Below the pieces are notes generated by a model. That model searched no databases. It was not told where the DNA came from and was given only the letters and a program-made list of their open reading frames with translations. From positions 1 to 64,000 of the forward strand of contig DADR01000004.1 in NCBI GenBank assembly GCA_002495055.1: DNA of 64,000 bases, given 5' to 3'. The DNA comes from Methanoregula sp. UBA247 (GTDB lineage Archaea; Halobacteriota; Methanomicrobia; Methanomicrobiales; Methanospirillaceae). This document shows positions 1 through 8,436 of the stretch, piece after piece. The stretch's first letter is position 1; each line of letters starts with the position of its first letter. The position numbers were made by a program, and so were the translations under genes.

Positions 1-408
1 CGGAGTGCAGTGAGCGCAAGCGAGCGGAACGAGGACGAGTGAACATGACCGAGCGTCTGCGTCTTTCTGGATTAGCAGCTACAGTAGATGCCAATTTCTT
101 TTGATGACCGAGTCCGGGCTCAAATCCTTTCCGAATTCTCTGCGGTGAGTGCGGGCAGGAGTCTTAAAAATACCAGAAAAACGAAAAATTCTATGCGCGA
201 GGACACGATAATTTTTTATAATCATGGGTTCCTCAGTAATATTGGCCATGAAAAAAAATCGCAGTATTAATTCTCTTTTTTGAAAAGACCTGCGCTAATG
301 CGAGAAAAAGTCCTTCGGATTCAAACTTGTTGTCACGGTTCCCTCCGGCGGCTTCAGAACAGGGGGTTACAATCCACCCCGCATTTTTTTCTTATTTTTT
401 GGCGCCTT
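1..408. other. Left-edge stretch with no convincing gene
   Basis: The first ~60 bases are a purine-rich low-complexity run with repeated GAGCG/GCGAG units. One frame ends in TGA at 40-42 and could be the tail of a gene lying to the left, but all three frames look similarly plausible. The remainder up to dtxR has short open frames without recognisable content. Confidence 0.4.
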
Positions 409-825
409 TCACTGGCAGGTTGATCTGAAACGGTCGATGAAATCGGTCGTGTTCGGATCATTACTGGCAAATTTTACAAACTGTTCCAGTCGTTTCAGCG
501 TTTCGAGGCTGACATGATGCTCTATTTCGCAGGCGTCAGTCTCAGCCTGTTCCCGGTCAATTCCCAGGATCTCCAGGAGATCAGCGATAACACGGTGTTT
601 CTGCATCAGCTCCCGTGCCATTTTTTTTCCGGAACTGGTGAGGGTTGCACCGTTGTAGGATTCATAATGGATAAGCCCTTCCCGTTCAAGTTTCTGCAGC
701 ATCTCGGTGATTGAGGGTGGTTTGACCCCCATACACGATGCAATCATGCAGGTCTGTGCACGTCCGTCCCGCTGTTCGAGAACACAGATGGTTTCGATAT
801 ATTCCTCAATAGTCTTGTGCCGCAT
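409..825 (-). CDS. DtxR/MntR-family metal-dependent transcriptional regulator
   Basis: A 138-residue protein with an N-terminal winged helix (about residues 5-65, including the recognition segment KPPSITEMLQKLEREGL) and a dimerisation/metal-binding part with the C-E-H cluster ACEIEHH near residue 100. Family knowledge: such proteins bind Fe(II) or Mn(II) and repress metal uptake genes. It is the last gene of feoA-feoB-dtxR, starting 11 bases after the feoB stop, so it probably senses the iron that FeoB imports and represses its own operon through the palindrome in front of feoA. It lacks the C-terminal SH3-like domain of long DtxR proteins, as many archaeal members do. The metal specificity is inferred from context. 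Confidence 0.9.
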   Translation of the reverse strand: MRHKTIEEYIETICVLEQRDGRAQTCMIASCMGVKPPSITEMLQKLEREGLIHYESYNGATLTSSGKKMARELMQKHRVIADLLEILGIDREQAETDACEIEHHVSLETLKRLEQFVKFASNDPNTTDFIDRFRSTCQ

Positions 826-836
826 ATAGGTTCACC

Positions 837-2552
837 TCATATACCCAGTAATATAAGTCTCATCGCACCGCCAACCACGAATGCTGTGCCTGCCATGAAG
901 GCGGTTGCCTTGATCATATCCCGTATCCCCAGCTCCCTGAACATCACCGCAAATGTTCCGACACAGGGGAAATAAATCGTGAGGAGTGTCGTTGCGATCA
1001 CGAGCTGCAGAGGGGACATACCAAGGGGGAGAAGCATACCCACGGCAAGGTCTTTGCGCAGGAACCCGACCAGGAGTGCCGTGGTAGCTTCCTGAGGAAG
1101 GCCGAACCAGCCCTGGATGACAGGAGCAAAAATACCGCCAAGCCACTCTACAAAACCGACTGCATAGAGGACATTGATGAGAAGAACTCCAAGAAACACG
1201 AACGGGATGGCTTCTTTGAGGAACCAGCGGATTCGCATCCAGGTCTTTTTCAGCACCGTCAAAGGGTCAGGCTTCCGGTACGGAGGGATCTCGAGGCAGA
1301 TCTCGGGGCTGTCCCCTTTTATCAACCGGTTCAGGATGATACCGGAAGAGACGAATACTAAAAAAAGGGTACCAAATACAAGAATAACGTAGACCATACC
1401 GAACGATCCGAGGATGCCGAACACCATCGCATTCTTTGCCATGCAGGGAACTGATATGGCAATGAGGGTGGCAGCAATAAACCGCTGCTTTTTTGTTTCC
1501 AGGCTCCTTGTCGCCAGCACCCCGGGGACGTTGCACCCGAGACCCAGGAATACCGGGATTATCCCAAAACCGTGCATCCCGAATCTGTGGAAGAGCGTGT
1601 CGGAAAGAGTGGCAAGCCGTGGCAGGTATCCCGTATCTTCAAAGACCGCAAGCACCGAGTAGAATGCAATGATATAGGGGAGCACCATGGCGAAGGGAAC
1701 ATATAAACCGGTGGTGAGCAGCCCCATCGATTGGATATAATCGATTTCCCCGTTAATGAGTTGTCCGATGAGCAGTTCATGCAGAAGTCCCGGCCCGAGC
1801 CATATGCTGATGCTCATGACGATTGGTGCGTAGAGAGTGAAGAGCGGGTCGAAAATATAGGTAATCAGGGTTTCTCCGATAAAACTGACAAGCCAGAGTG
1901 CAGTAAATATCACCACCAGTGCAATCGGAACACCGGTCAGAGGTCGAATCGAAGCCTCGGAAATCCAGTCCCGAAGCGTGTGGTGGCGGTGGGTGACCTG
2001 CTGCACATTTCCGATTATCTCCCCGATTTTCATCCACCGTTCGCGATCGTTCATCGGTTCAATCTCTGCTGGCGAACGGGCTTCATCAAAGCGGCGGACC
2101 AGATCAGAGAAACCCTCCCCGCTTAATGCGACCGTGGGAACAACCGGGATATGAAGTTCGTTTTCGAGTTTTTTGAGATCAATGATAATACCGGTGTGAC
2201 GTGCTTCGTCCCACATGTTGAGTGCCAGGATCACGGGTTTTTTCTGTTCAAGGAGTTGTAGCGTCAGGTACAGGTTCCGTTCAAGGTTGGTGGCATCAGC
2301 CACATCGATGATCAGGTCAGCCTGGCCGAACATCTCAACGGCGACTTCCTCTGCCTTGTTGGAGGGCTCGAGCGAATAGGTTCCGGGAGCATCGATGATC
2401 TCATGTCCTTCTTTCCCAAAGCACATCTTCCCTTTTGAGAAATCGACCGTAGTGCCCGGATAATTTGAAGCGATAACATTCGTGCCCGTGAGACGGGAAA
2501 AGACAACGCTCTTCCCGACATTCGGGTTTCCCATCAGCACGATTTTTTTCAT
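837..2552 (-). CDS. feoB: Ferrous iron transporter B (short form)
   Basis: A 571-residue FeoB. The N-terminal G domain carries G1 GNPNVGKS (residues 8-15), the switch region DAPGTYSL and the NMWDEA box. It is followed by the membrane part with Gate domains (GFGIIPVFLGLGCNVPG and a second copy nearer the C-terminus). It imports Fe(II) across the cytoplasmic membrane with GTP hydrolysis. It is shorter than enterobacterial FeoB (about 770 residues) and lacks the FeoC-associated tail, which is normal in archaea. Its ATG overlaps the feoA stop as ATGA at 2549-2552, so the two are translationally coupled. No lesion was seen. Confidence 0.96.
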   Translation of the reverse strand: MKKIVLMGNPNVGKSVVFSRLTGTNVIASNYPGTTVDFSKGKMCFGKEGHEIIDAPGTYSLEPSNKAEEVAVEMFGQADLIIDVADATNLERNLYLTLQLLEQKKPVILALNMWDEARHTGIIIDLKKLENELHIPVVPTVALSGEGFSDLVRRFDEARSPAEIEPMNDRERWMKIGEIIGNVQQVTHRHHTLRDWISEASIRPLTGVPIALVVIFTALWLVSFIGETLITYIFDPLFTLYAPIVMSISIWLGPGLLHELLIGQLINGEIDYIQSMGLLTTGLYVPFAMVLPYIIAFYSVLAVFEDTGYLPRLATLSDTLFHRFGMHGFGIIPVFLGLGCNVPGVLATRSLETKKQRFIAATLIAISVPCMAKNAMVFGILGSFGMVYVILVFGTLFLVFVSSGIILNRLIKGDSPEICLEIPPYRKPDPLTVLKKTWMRIRWFLKEAIPFVFLGVLLINVLYAVGFVEWLGGIFAPVIQGWFGLPQEATTALLVGFLRKDLAVGMLLPLGMSPLQLVIATTLLTIYFPCVGTFAVMFRELGIRDMIKATAFMAGTAFVVGGAMRLILLGI

Positions 2553-2782
2553 TCCGGAACACCAGTGATGATATGATCTGCCATCCTGCGACCGATAGTG
2601 ATCTCCCTCCCATCAACCTCAACAACTATCGGTCCGTTGAACGGGTGTTTTGCCACGAGCCGTATGGTTTTTTGCTCCCGGATCCCGATGCCCCTCATCT
2701 TATTCTGGAACCAGTGCCCGCCCTCCAGCCATAGAATTACCGCAGTGTTTCCTGTTTCAAGAGAGGTGACCGGTTGTTCCAT
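2549..2782 (-). CDS. feoA: FeoA-like SH3-domain protein of the iron transporter
   Basis: About 77 residues with the FeoA/SH3-like barrel pattern: hydrophobic strands, the segment MRGIGIREQ and a C-terminal DHIITGVPE. FeoA is a small cytoplasmic partner needed for FeoB function. I chose the ATG at 2782, preceded by a GTGA-type ribosome binding site; a GTG at 2791 is also possible. The upstream palindrome at 2793-2806 sits right at the presumed transcription start. First gene of feoA-feoB-dtxR. Confidence 0.9.
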   Translation of the reverse strand: MEQPVTSLETGNTAVILWLEGGHWFQNKMRGIGIREQKTIRLVAKHPFNGPIVVEVDGREITIGRRMADHIITGVPE

Positions 2783-2792
2783 GAGGTTCACT

Positions 2793-2806
2793 TTAGGTAT
2801 ACCTAA
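2793..2806 (-). promoter_or_regulatory. Putative DtxR-type operator in front of feoAB-dtxR
   Basis: Perfect 14-bp palindrome TTAGGTATACCTAA. It has the TTAGG/CCTAA half-site shape typical of operators bound by DtxR/IdeR/SirR-type repressors. It lies directly upstream of feoA and 18-32 bases downstream of a TATA-like element (2825-2833, ATATTTATT on the minus strand), so a bound repressor would cover the transcription start. Confidence 0.7.
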
Positions 2807-2824
2807 TACTGTACAAACTGCCTG

Positions 2825-2833
2825 AATAAATAT
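2825..2833 (-). promoter_or_regulatory. TATA-like box of the feo operon
   Basis: ATATTTATT read on the minus strand, about 25 bases upstream of the middle of the operator palindrome and roughly 45 bases from the feoA ATG. Position and sequence fit an archaeal TATA box. Confidence 0.45.
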
Positions 2834-3010
2834 GGAACGGTTCGGATCTGGTATTTTTCATGGGAAAATTTCCTGGAATATATCCAGATTCCCTGTCGGT
2901 CAGAATCCCACAACATTTTTTTCATCTGTGCCAGCACATCGAAAACTATCGTTCAAAAAGTGATGGGGATAACAAATAGCGGGAATTTTCTCCCCGCGGT
3001 GAAAACCTTA

Positions 3011-3193
3011 TTATTTCCTGAAATAATAAAAGAGTCCCCGTTCCTCTTTTTTTACCTGGAGGTCGTGTGTAGCTGTCATTTTCCGCAATATCTTCGCAAC
3101 CTCCATTGTGTGAAGGCCGGTTACAGAGACGATGTCGGCAACCGTCCCAATCACAGATGGCTGAGGGGAGAACCCGTTAATTATTCTCGTCAT
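3011..3193 (-). CDS. Small winged-helix-like protein
   Basis: A 60-residue protein. The pattern VADIVSVTGLHTMEVAKILRK followed by KKEERGLFYYF resembles the recognition helix and wing of a minimal winged helix, but no family is certain. Its ATG overlaps the stop of the upstream HEAT-repeat gene as ATGA (3190-3193), which argues that it is a real, translationally coupled gene. Confidence 0.6.
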   Translation of the reverse strand: MTRIINGFSPQPSVIGTVADIVSVTGLHTMEVAKILRKMTATHDLQVKKEERGLFYYFRK

Positions 3194-3570
3194 TTCCCCT
3201 GGATTTTTCCCAATGCCTCGGCTGCTTTCCCCCGCGTTATGTCATCCTCATCATTCAATGCCATCCTGAGTGCGTCTACTGCCGTTTCTGATTTTATTTC
3301 ACCTAGTGCCCATGCAGCCCCATGTCTGACATAGACATGGTTGTCTTTCAGGGCACGAATAAGCGGTTCAAGAGCCTTTTCCGATTTGCGGTGTCCAAGG
3401 GCCCCGGCTGCGGAAGAACGGACAATTTCATCAGGATCTTTAAGTTCCTGAATGAGTTGTTCAACGGATTTTTCTGCGGGATTATCTGAAGGTACGGTCG
3501 TATCCGCACGGGCAGGCTCGATTCTCTCGTGAACCGATATTTTTGACTTCTTTTTACTTTTTGAGACCAT
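3190..3570 (-). CDS. HEAT-repeat protein (PBS-lyase-like repeats)
   Basis: 126 residues with a basic, Lys/Ser-rich start (KSKKKSKISVHER) followed by about three HEAT/PBS-lyase repeats: PDEIVRSSAAGALGHRK, NHVYVRHGAAWALGEIK and DDITRGKAAEALGKIQ. Such repeats form an alpha-solenoid for protein binding; no enzymatic role can be assigned. It overlaps the following 60-residue gene by 4 bases, so the two form a transcription unit. Confidence 0.85.
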   Translation of the reverse strand: MVSKSKKKSKISVHERIEPARADTTVPSDNPAEKSVEQLIQELKDPDEIVRSSAAGALGHRKSEKALEPLIRALKDNHVYVRHGAAWALGEIKSETAVDALRMALNDEDDITRGKAAEALGKIQGK

Positions 3571-3777
3571 AATATGTCACCACCTTTTTGCTGGAACTTC
3601 TCAGATATAACGGATATCAGGAGATAGTACGGAAATTTTTTAGGTAATTCGTGCGTATTTGAACGGTCATATCTGGGCAGAGCATGGGGATATGTATCAA
3701 AGCTCTATTTAGAGATTTGCAGCTCACGGATTAATGCAAAGAAGCTTTGAAACGGATGGAAATATTCCGGATGTGCC

Positions 3778-4176
3778 TTGGCCAGGCTGGTACTGGCCCG
3801 GTTGTTGACCGGGTGACAGCTCAGAAGGTGGTGGGGATAATTACGGGGATGTGAAGGTGAGACGACCCCCTCCTCATTTATTCCTCATCGAAGAGACCTG
3901 GAATTCGAGGGTGTGGGACCTAAGGGAAAATAAGCCCATTTCGGGCTCCTTTATCCCTCCAGACATCCCAACCAATACCAGAAAACCCCGTAAAACCGCC
4001 CTTATCTTTTCCTGTGGAGTATAGGCCCTCTAATCGTCCTGTTTGGCAAAATACGGCTAATTTACACCTCACCTAATGGCTCGTAAGGCCTTTTAATTCG
4101 AGCTTTTTTTGCCCCATATTTTAGGATTTAAAATCCCATAAAGGCCGCCAGAACACCACTATGAAGGTTATTTTTT
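3778..4176 (+). repeat. Dispersed ~390-bp intergenic repeat, copy A (full length)
   Basis: This non-coding stretch aligns over its whole length with copy B (6989-7375). Its right two thirds align with copy C (21541-21806) and its left fifth with copy D (5744-5826). Shared blocks include GACCTGGAATT, a hairpin with stem AGCCC/GGGCT (3933-3937 with 3943-3947), CCTGTTTG, CACCTAATGG and CCAGAACACC. An outer stem AGGGA/TCCCT (3923-3927 with 3954-3958) extends the hairpin. No open frame is conserved between copies. The rest of the 3571-4214 gap shows nothing else recognisable. Confidence 0.85.
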
Positions 4177-4214
4177 TACAAGGAAAAGTACCAAAAAAAA
4201 GTAGAGCAGGGTAC

Positions 4215-4826
4215 CTACCCCTCTTTCCTCAGCACAGCTGCACGGTTCACGAAAAATAACCGCCTCTCGACAAGCTGTAACCCTGCTTCCTGAGCCAGCG
4301 AAAGTGTATGCCGGAATTCCTTACCAGAAACAATGATGGGGGGTTCCGAGATGAAGAGCAGACCTCCGGGCACAAGCAGGGTCGAGATTTCCCAAAATAG
4401 CTTTGCTGCATCAGGAACTTCGTGAACGACAAAGATCGTGAAAGCAACATTGATCTTCCCGTCATGCTCTGGAGAGAGGGCGAGGGAATCCGGATCGCAC
4501 CGGTGTATTTTGATCCGCGGCAGCAAACCCTCCGGCCCCAATTTCTCCCGCAGCATGCGGAGCATCTCCTCCTGCACGTCGACGGCGAGCACCATACCGG
4601 TATCACCGACCCTCTTTGCAAACTCCCGGGTAAAGAACCCCGGCCCACAGCCGAAATCAAGGACCCGGTTGCCGGGTTTCACGTACCGTTCCGCAAGCTG
4701 GTCAGGTCGGTAGAGGAATCGCCGCAATCGGGAATCCAGATGTGCAGCCCGTTCTGCGGAAAAAACGTTGTGGCGGGGATTTCCGGAATGGGCAGTTGAG
4801 CCAGACGGTATCTTGCCGGGAGTCAT
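4215..4826 (-). CDS. Class I SAM-dependent methyltransferase
   Basis: 203 residues from the ATG at 4826; a TTG at 4880 would add 18 residues that look non-coding. Motif I VLDFGCGPGFFTREFA binds S-adenosylmethionine, the acidic residue after the second strand is in VLAVDVQEEML, and the later motif is GGLLFISEPP. It resembles UbiE/Methyltransf_11 proteins. The substrate cannot be told from sequence. It stands alone between repeat copy A and a divergent DUF3795 gene. Confidence 0.85.
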   Translation of the reverse strand: MTPGKIPSGSTAHSGNPRHNVFSAERAAHLDSRLRRFLYRPDQLAERYVKPGNRVLDFGCGPGFFTREFAKRVGDTGMVLAVDVQEEMLRMLREKLGPEGLLPRIKIHRCDPDSLALSPEHDGKINVAFTIFVVHEVPDAAKLFWEISTLLVPGGLLFISEPPIIVSGKEFRHTLSLAQEAGLQLVERRLFFVNRAAVLRKEG

Positions 4827-5049
4827 ACGGGGAATATTGGAAAAAAAGAAGCAAATAGTTTTGGGAACACATGGGCACAAAAAAAAGACGACCAGTAATC
4901 TGATGAGGAAGCGGTAGAACCGGTAAAAAAGATGAAGCCCCGTACCTGTCGATGAGAGAAAAGCGATTCAATATATTGATCTTCGTTAAAAAAATTCTGT
5001 CTGCCTGGAACCTAATTTTTAATAATTCTGTCACAATGTTAGATGTGAT

Positions 5050-5430
5050 ATGGAAAGTTCAAAGATTGACCACATTCCTGATTCAGTAAAATATATCGGA
5101 TGTTGTGGCGCGTATTGCAGGACATGCCGGGCATTTATTGAAGGTTTCTGTAAAGGCTGTAAGTTAGGATATGAAAATGGAAAGAGAAATATTGACAATG
5201 CCAGATGTAAAATCAAACTGTGTTGTTTCAGGGAACGCAAATTTGAAACATGTGCTGATTGTGCTGATTTTAATTCCTGCATGATTATTTCCAGACTCTA
5301 TGAAAAAAAAGGTTACAAATACAGAAAATATAAGGAATCTAATGATTTCATAAGAAAAAATGGATACGCTGCATTTTTCAAATCAGCTGATATGTGGAAG
5401 GGACCCTATGGAAAACTGAAGGAGGACTAA
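5050..5430 (+). CDS. DUF3795-type cysteine-rich protein
   Basis: 126 residues with the DUF3795 pattern: an N-terminal GCCGAYCRTCRAF, then CKGCKLG, and the later cluster CCFRERKFETCADC followed by FNSCMI. About twelve cysteines lie in the first 80 residues, suggesting zinc or an iron-sulfur cluster. The family is common in anaerobes and has no established function. The base composition is more A/T-rich than its neighbours, a possible sign of later arrival. The following gap holds repeat copy D. Confidence 0.85.
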   Translation: MESSKIDHIPDSVKYIGCCGAYCRTCRAFIEGFCKGCKLGYENGKRNIDNARCKIKLCCFRERKFETCADCADFNSCMIISRLYEKKGYKYRKYKESNDFIRKNGYAAFFKSADMWKGPYGKLKED

Positions 5431-5743
5431 ATTAATTCAGGGACATCCACATACATGCACCCAGACATGCATCTTTTTTTTGTCTGGGAAAAGTAAAATT
5501 TTTAAAAAAAATCCTGAATATAAAAAAAAAGGTGATTATCAACAATCAGCACTCTCATATTTCCCTTAAAAATCTGAAACGGAAGTTAAAGATCAGATTA
5601 CCTGAAAAGACAAGCCTCTCGCAAAAGCAGGTGCGAAAACAAAAAAAATCTGTGTGAAACGGTTGGCGGCATGCAGCCTGGAACAATACACAGAGATATA
5701 ATGGTTCTGGTGACGGGAAGATCGGTCGGGACTGTTCGTCGCT

Positions 5744-5826
5744 ATGGCCGGGCTGGTGCTGGTACGGGTTGTGGACCCGGTGACCCCCCGGTAGGTAGTG
5801 GGGATGATAGTAGGAATGGAAGGGTG
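5744..5826 (+). repeat. Dispersed intergenic repeat, copy D (left end only)
   Basis: Matches the left end of copies A and B: GGCCGGGCTGGTGCTGGTACGG corresponds to the start of copy A at 3780, and GTAGTGGGGATGATAG to GGTGGTGGGGATAATT there. It stops where the C-terminal end of the convergent GNAT gene begins, so the right two thirds are missing. The rest of the 5431-5845 gap has only A-rich sequence. Confidence 0.65.
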
Positions 5827-5845
5827 AAAAATGAAAAACTGTGTT

Positions 5846-6625
5846 TTAGAGGGTTATCTTTTTCATGATATTCTCAAATCTTGTGTTGCTGATTGGATGA
5901 GGACTGATTATCTCGCCATTATACACGATGCAGAATGTCCCGAATGCACACGGGGATTCCTGAGCGGCAGCTGCGTTTTCCAGATCGATAAGCCGGGGGG
6001 TTATGCCAAACTTTTTCTTTGCGGTCTCCATGATGGCAATAACGTTCTTCTCGGAATACGGGCACTGGGCTGAGCGCAGGATGGTTAAACCGTCTGCATA
6101 TTTCTCCGGGTTCTTTGCCAAAGAGGGTTTGAATTTCGGATCAGATGCATCCTGGTTGAATTTCAGGACAAGCAGTTCAAAATCGGGAGCTGCCTTGTCC
6201 GTTACAGCAAAACCTTTTTTTAAAAAAATATCTTTTTTCGCCATGAACGGGCCTTTCCTTGTTACTACGGCAACGCCATGCATCTGTGCCAGTTTTGCTT
6301 CGGCAATACATATGTCGATCAGGGACGATGCATATCCCTTTCCTTTGAATTTGTTCTTAAATCCCACAAAGATACAATGAATGAACATATAGCCGTCCGC
6401 ATCCACAGGGCGGTGAGCATAGTTTCCCGGGATATATTCGATCATACCCTGGTAACCGGCGCTCTGAGAAAAAAGGACTTTTATCCGCAATCCTTTCGGA
6501 TAATACGCGTTGAACCAGTTGATTTTTTTTCTGAGTTCCGCATGCTTCCTGATATCCTTGTACCCGCACACACCATAATCGGCAATATTTTCCGGGGTGA
6601 GATCAATGATTTCAGTATCGCACAT
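5846..6625 (-). CDS. GNAT acetyltransferase fused to a thioredoxin-fold YoaP-like domain
   Basis: 259 residues in two parts. Residues 1-155 form a GNAT fold whose acetyl-CoA loop is around KFKGKGYASSLID (93-105). Residues 175-259 form a thioredoxin-fold domain with a CPYS motif (188-191) and the YoaP-type ending GTFCIVYNGEIISPHPIS. The same architecture occurs in Bacillus YoaP and in many anaerobes. The physiological substrate is unknown. It is convergent with the upstream DUF3795 gene. Both domains look intact. Confidence 0.87.
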   Translation of the reverse strand: MCDTEIIDLTPENIADYGVCGYKDIRKHAELRKKINWFNAYYPKGLRIKVLFSQSAGYQGMIEYIPGNYAHRPVDADGYMFIHCIFVGFKNKFKGKGYASSLIDICIAEAKLAQMHGVAVVTRKGPFMAKKDIFLKKGFAVTDKAAPDFELLVLKFNQDASDPKFKPSLAKNPEKYADGLTILRSAQCPYSEKNVIAIMETAKKKFGITPRLIDLENAAAAQESPCAFGTFCIVYNGEIISPHPISNTRFENIMKKITL

Positions 6626-6684
6626 GGTATATTTTCTGGTATGTGGATTTAATAAAAGATCCCTGCTGCAGGGAGCATCCCGGT

Positions 6685-6915
6685 TTACCCATGGTGTTTG
6701 CGAATGATTGCTGCCAGCTGGTTAAAAAAGATCGGCCGGATCTCTTCAATAATCAATGCTTCCGCGAGGGAGATCATCCCGCTGTCTTTGGTTTTAAGCC
6801 GATCGGGCTCCAGTTGGATACAGTAGGTGTTGACCGTCTGCTCCCAAAACCAGTCAGCTCTGCCGAATTGGATGTAATCCGGCCTTACATCTGCCAGCTC
6901 AGTGAATGTTTCCAT
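6685..6915 (-). CDS. Small hypothetical protein
   Basis: 76 residues with an ATG start and no signal peptide or membrane segment. Composition is ordinary for a cytoplasmic protein (WFWEQTVNTY, SLAEALIIEEIRPIFF). I do not recognise a family. It lies upstream of, and in the same direction as, the GNAT-YoaP gene (60-base gap), so the two may be co-transcribed. Confidence 0.55.
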   Translation of the reverse strand: METFTELADVRPDYIQFGRADWFWEQTVNTYCIQLEPDRLKTKDSGMISLAEALIIEEIRPIFFNQLAAIIRKHHG

Positions 6916-6988
6916 TATTAACCGGTTGGATGAAGTTCTTTAATAATGGTTATCAGCTCATCCATTGGACCATGGCAGAGAATGTGTT

Positions 6989-7375
6989 GAATTGGTGCTA
7001 TCCATATTGTGGACCAAATGACAGCTTTATGTACCTGTGGAGATTATTACAGGGATAGGAATGTAAACCACTATTCATCACACGTTGGATGGACCTGGAA
7101 TTACAGGGTCCGTCCCCTGAGGTGAAATAAGCCCAAATCGGGCTCCGTTTCCCCTCCTTCAACACCAGACAATTCCGGAAATCTCTGAATTATGCTCCTT
7201 TTCGGTTCGTATGGAGAATATGCCCAATAATCGCCCTGTTTGCCGAAATACGACTGAATTATACCCCACCTAATGGTCAATAAAGGCCTTTAAATTGAGC
7301 TGAATCTTACCCCCTATTTTGGTACATAAAACTCCAGAAACGCCTCCAGAACACCAATATGAAGGTCATTTTTCC
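6989..7375 (+). repeat. Dispersed ~390-bp intergenic repeat, copy B (full length)
   Basis: Second full-length copy of the element at 3778-4176, same orientation. Conserved features are TGTGGACC, GACCTGGAATTACAGGG, the hairpin AGCCC (7130-7134)/GGGCT (7140-7144) with an outer GAGG/CCTC stem (7119-7122 with 7153-7156), CGCCCTGTTTG, CCCACCTAATGG and CCAGAACACCAATATGAAGG. The outer stem differs in sequence from copy A (AGGGA/TCCCT) but remains paired, which suggests structural constraint. The remaining 7376-7767 sequence has no recognisable gene. Confidence 0.85.
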
Positions 7376-7767
7376 GGAGAACTGAAAAACAGGCTTGTAT
7401 ATACATACATTTTCATCATTGGTAATTACACCTTTTTTTTCAACCTTAGCGGGAAGGCGGTTCAGGCAAAGCCTGTAGGAATGCCTTCTCTTTAAAGCCA
7501 GATTAACCTTCGTAAAAAGACATACCCTGATAAGGGCTCAGAACTATACGGGGAACGATTGGTTTCCCGTTGATATATCTGGAGTGCCGGTCAAAAGGTT
7601 TGGTGTTTGAGGAGGTGCCGGGGGAGGTATGGGAACGACTCTTTGGCCTGTTGCAGAGAAACGGATAAAATCCGGCACACCATTCTGATCCGCTTAAAAC
7701 AAGAGCCATGCCAGTATCCAAAGATTGAAAGATTCTGCTGGCATAAGAATTTCTGTTGGGTAAATGC

Positions 7768-8244
7768 ATGAAACAGGCACGCATAGTCAAGCCCGGTGAT
7801 CCGGCAAAGAATTTCTCGTTAAAAGACCAGAACGACAAGACATTTGGTCTCTACGAACAGACAGGGAAATACACGCTTCTCTCCTTCCATCCTCTGGCAT
7901 GGACGGATTTCTGCGCTGCACAGATGAAATCACTCGAAGATAATCACGAGGTGCTGAAATCGCTTGACTGCATACCGGTAGGTATCAGCGTTGACTCGAG
8001 ACCGTGCAAGCGGGCATGGGCAGAAAGCCTTTCGATCATGCGCACCCCGCTGCTGTGTGATTTCTGGCCACAGGGAGTTGTTGCACAGAAATACGGGCTC
8101 TTCCGGGAAGAGAACGGGTTTTCCGAGCGGGCAAATGTGATCGTGGACAAAAACCAGACGGTTATATTTGTGAAGGTGTATCCCGTACACTCCATACCGG
8201 ACATCAGCGAGGTAATCGGGTTTCTCGGGCAGCAGTCGAAATGA
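7768..8244 (+). CDS. Peroxiredoxin (AhpC/TSA family)
   Basis: 158 residues from the ATG at 7768; a TTG at 7756 is less likely. The peroxidatic motif PxxxTxxC is present as PLAWTDFC. Three further cysteines (LDCIPV, RPCKRAW, LLCDFW) could serve as resolving residues. Fold markers are the N-terminal GDPAKNFSLKDQNDK, GISVDSRPC and VIVDKNQTVIFVKV. It reduces hydrogen or alkyl peroxides with thiol electrons in the cytoplasm. Together with KatG downstream it suggests real oxidative-stress defence in this anaerobe. Confidence 0.9.
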   Translation: MKQARIVKPGDPAKNFSLKDQNDKTFGLYEQTGKYTLLSFHPLAWTDFCAAQMKSLEDNHEVLKSLDCIPVGISVDSRPCKRAWAESLSIMRTPLLCDFWPQGVVAQKYGLFREENGFSERANVIVDKNQTVIFVKVYPVHSIPDISEVIGFLGQQSK

Positions 8245-8436
8245 CGACAGATTTTTAAAAAGGAAATTCATAAAGGGAGCGGAATTGAGCAGGGATAGTT
8301 TTTTTGGCCACCGGCACTATCATGTCCAATAATTTTGATCTAATAATAACATTCTCTTATCCCCCGCAAGCCCGTGGTCGTATCAGGAAGGTTTTTACTT
8401 CAGGATACAACAGATAGTGTAAATAGTGGTGACATC

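Noticed and set aside
1..60. Purine-rich run with GAGCG/GCGAG units that could be the end of a gene or a repeat
   Set aside because: All three frames are open over part of it and only one edge is visible, so neither a coding end nor a repeat can be shown.
88..270. 60-codon plus-strand open frame
   Set aside because: No ribosome binding site, no family pattern and a composition typical of chance frames.
1731..2126. 131-codon plus-strand frame inside feoB
   Set aside because: Antisense shadow of a clearly conserved gene.
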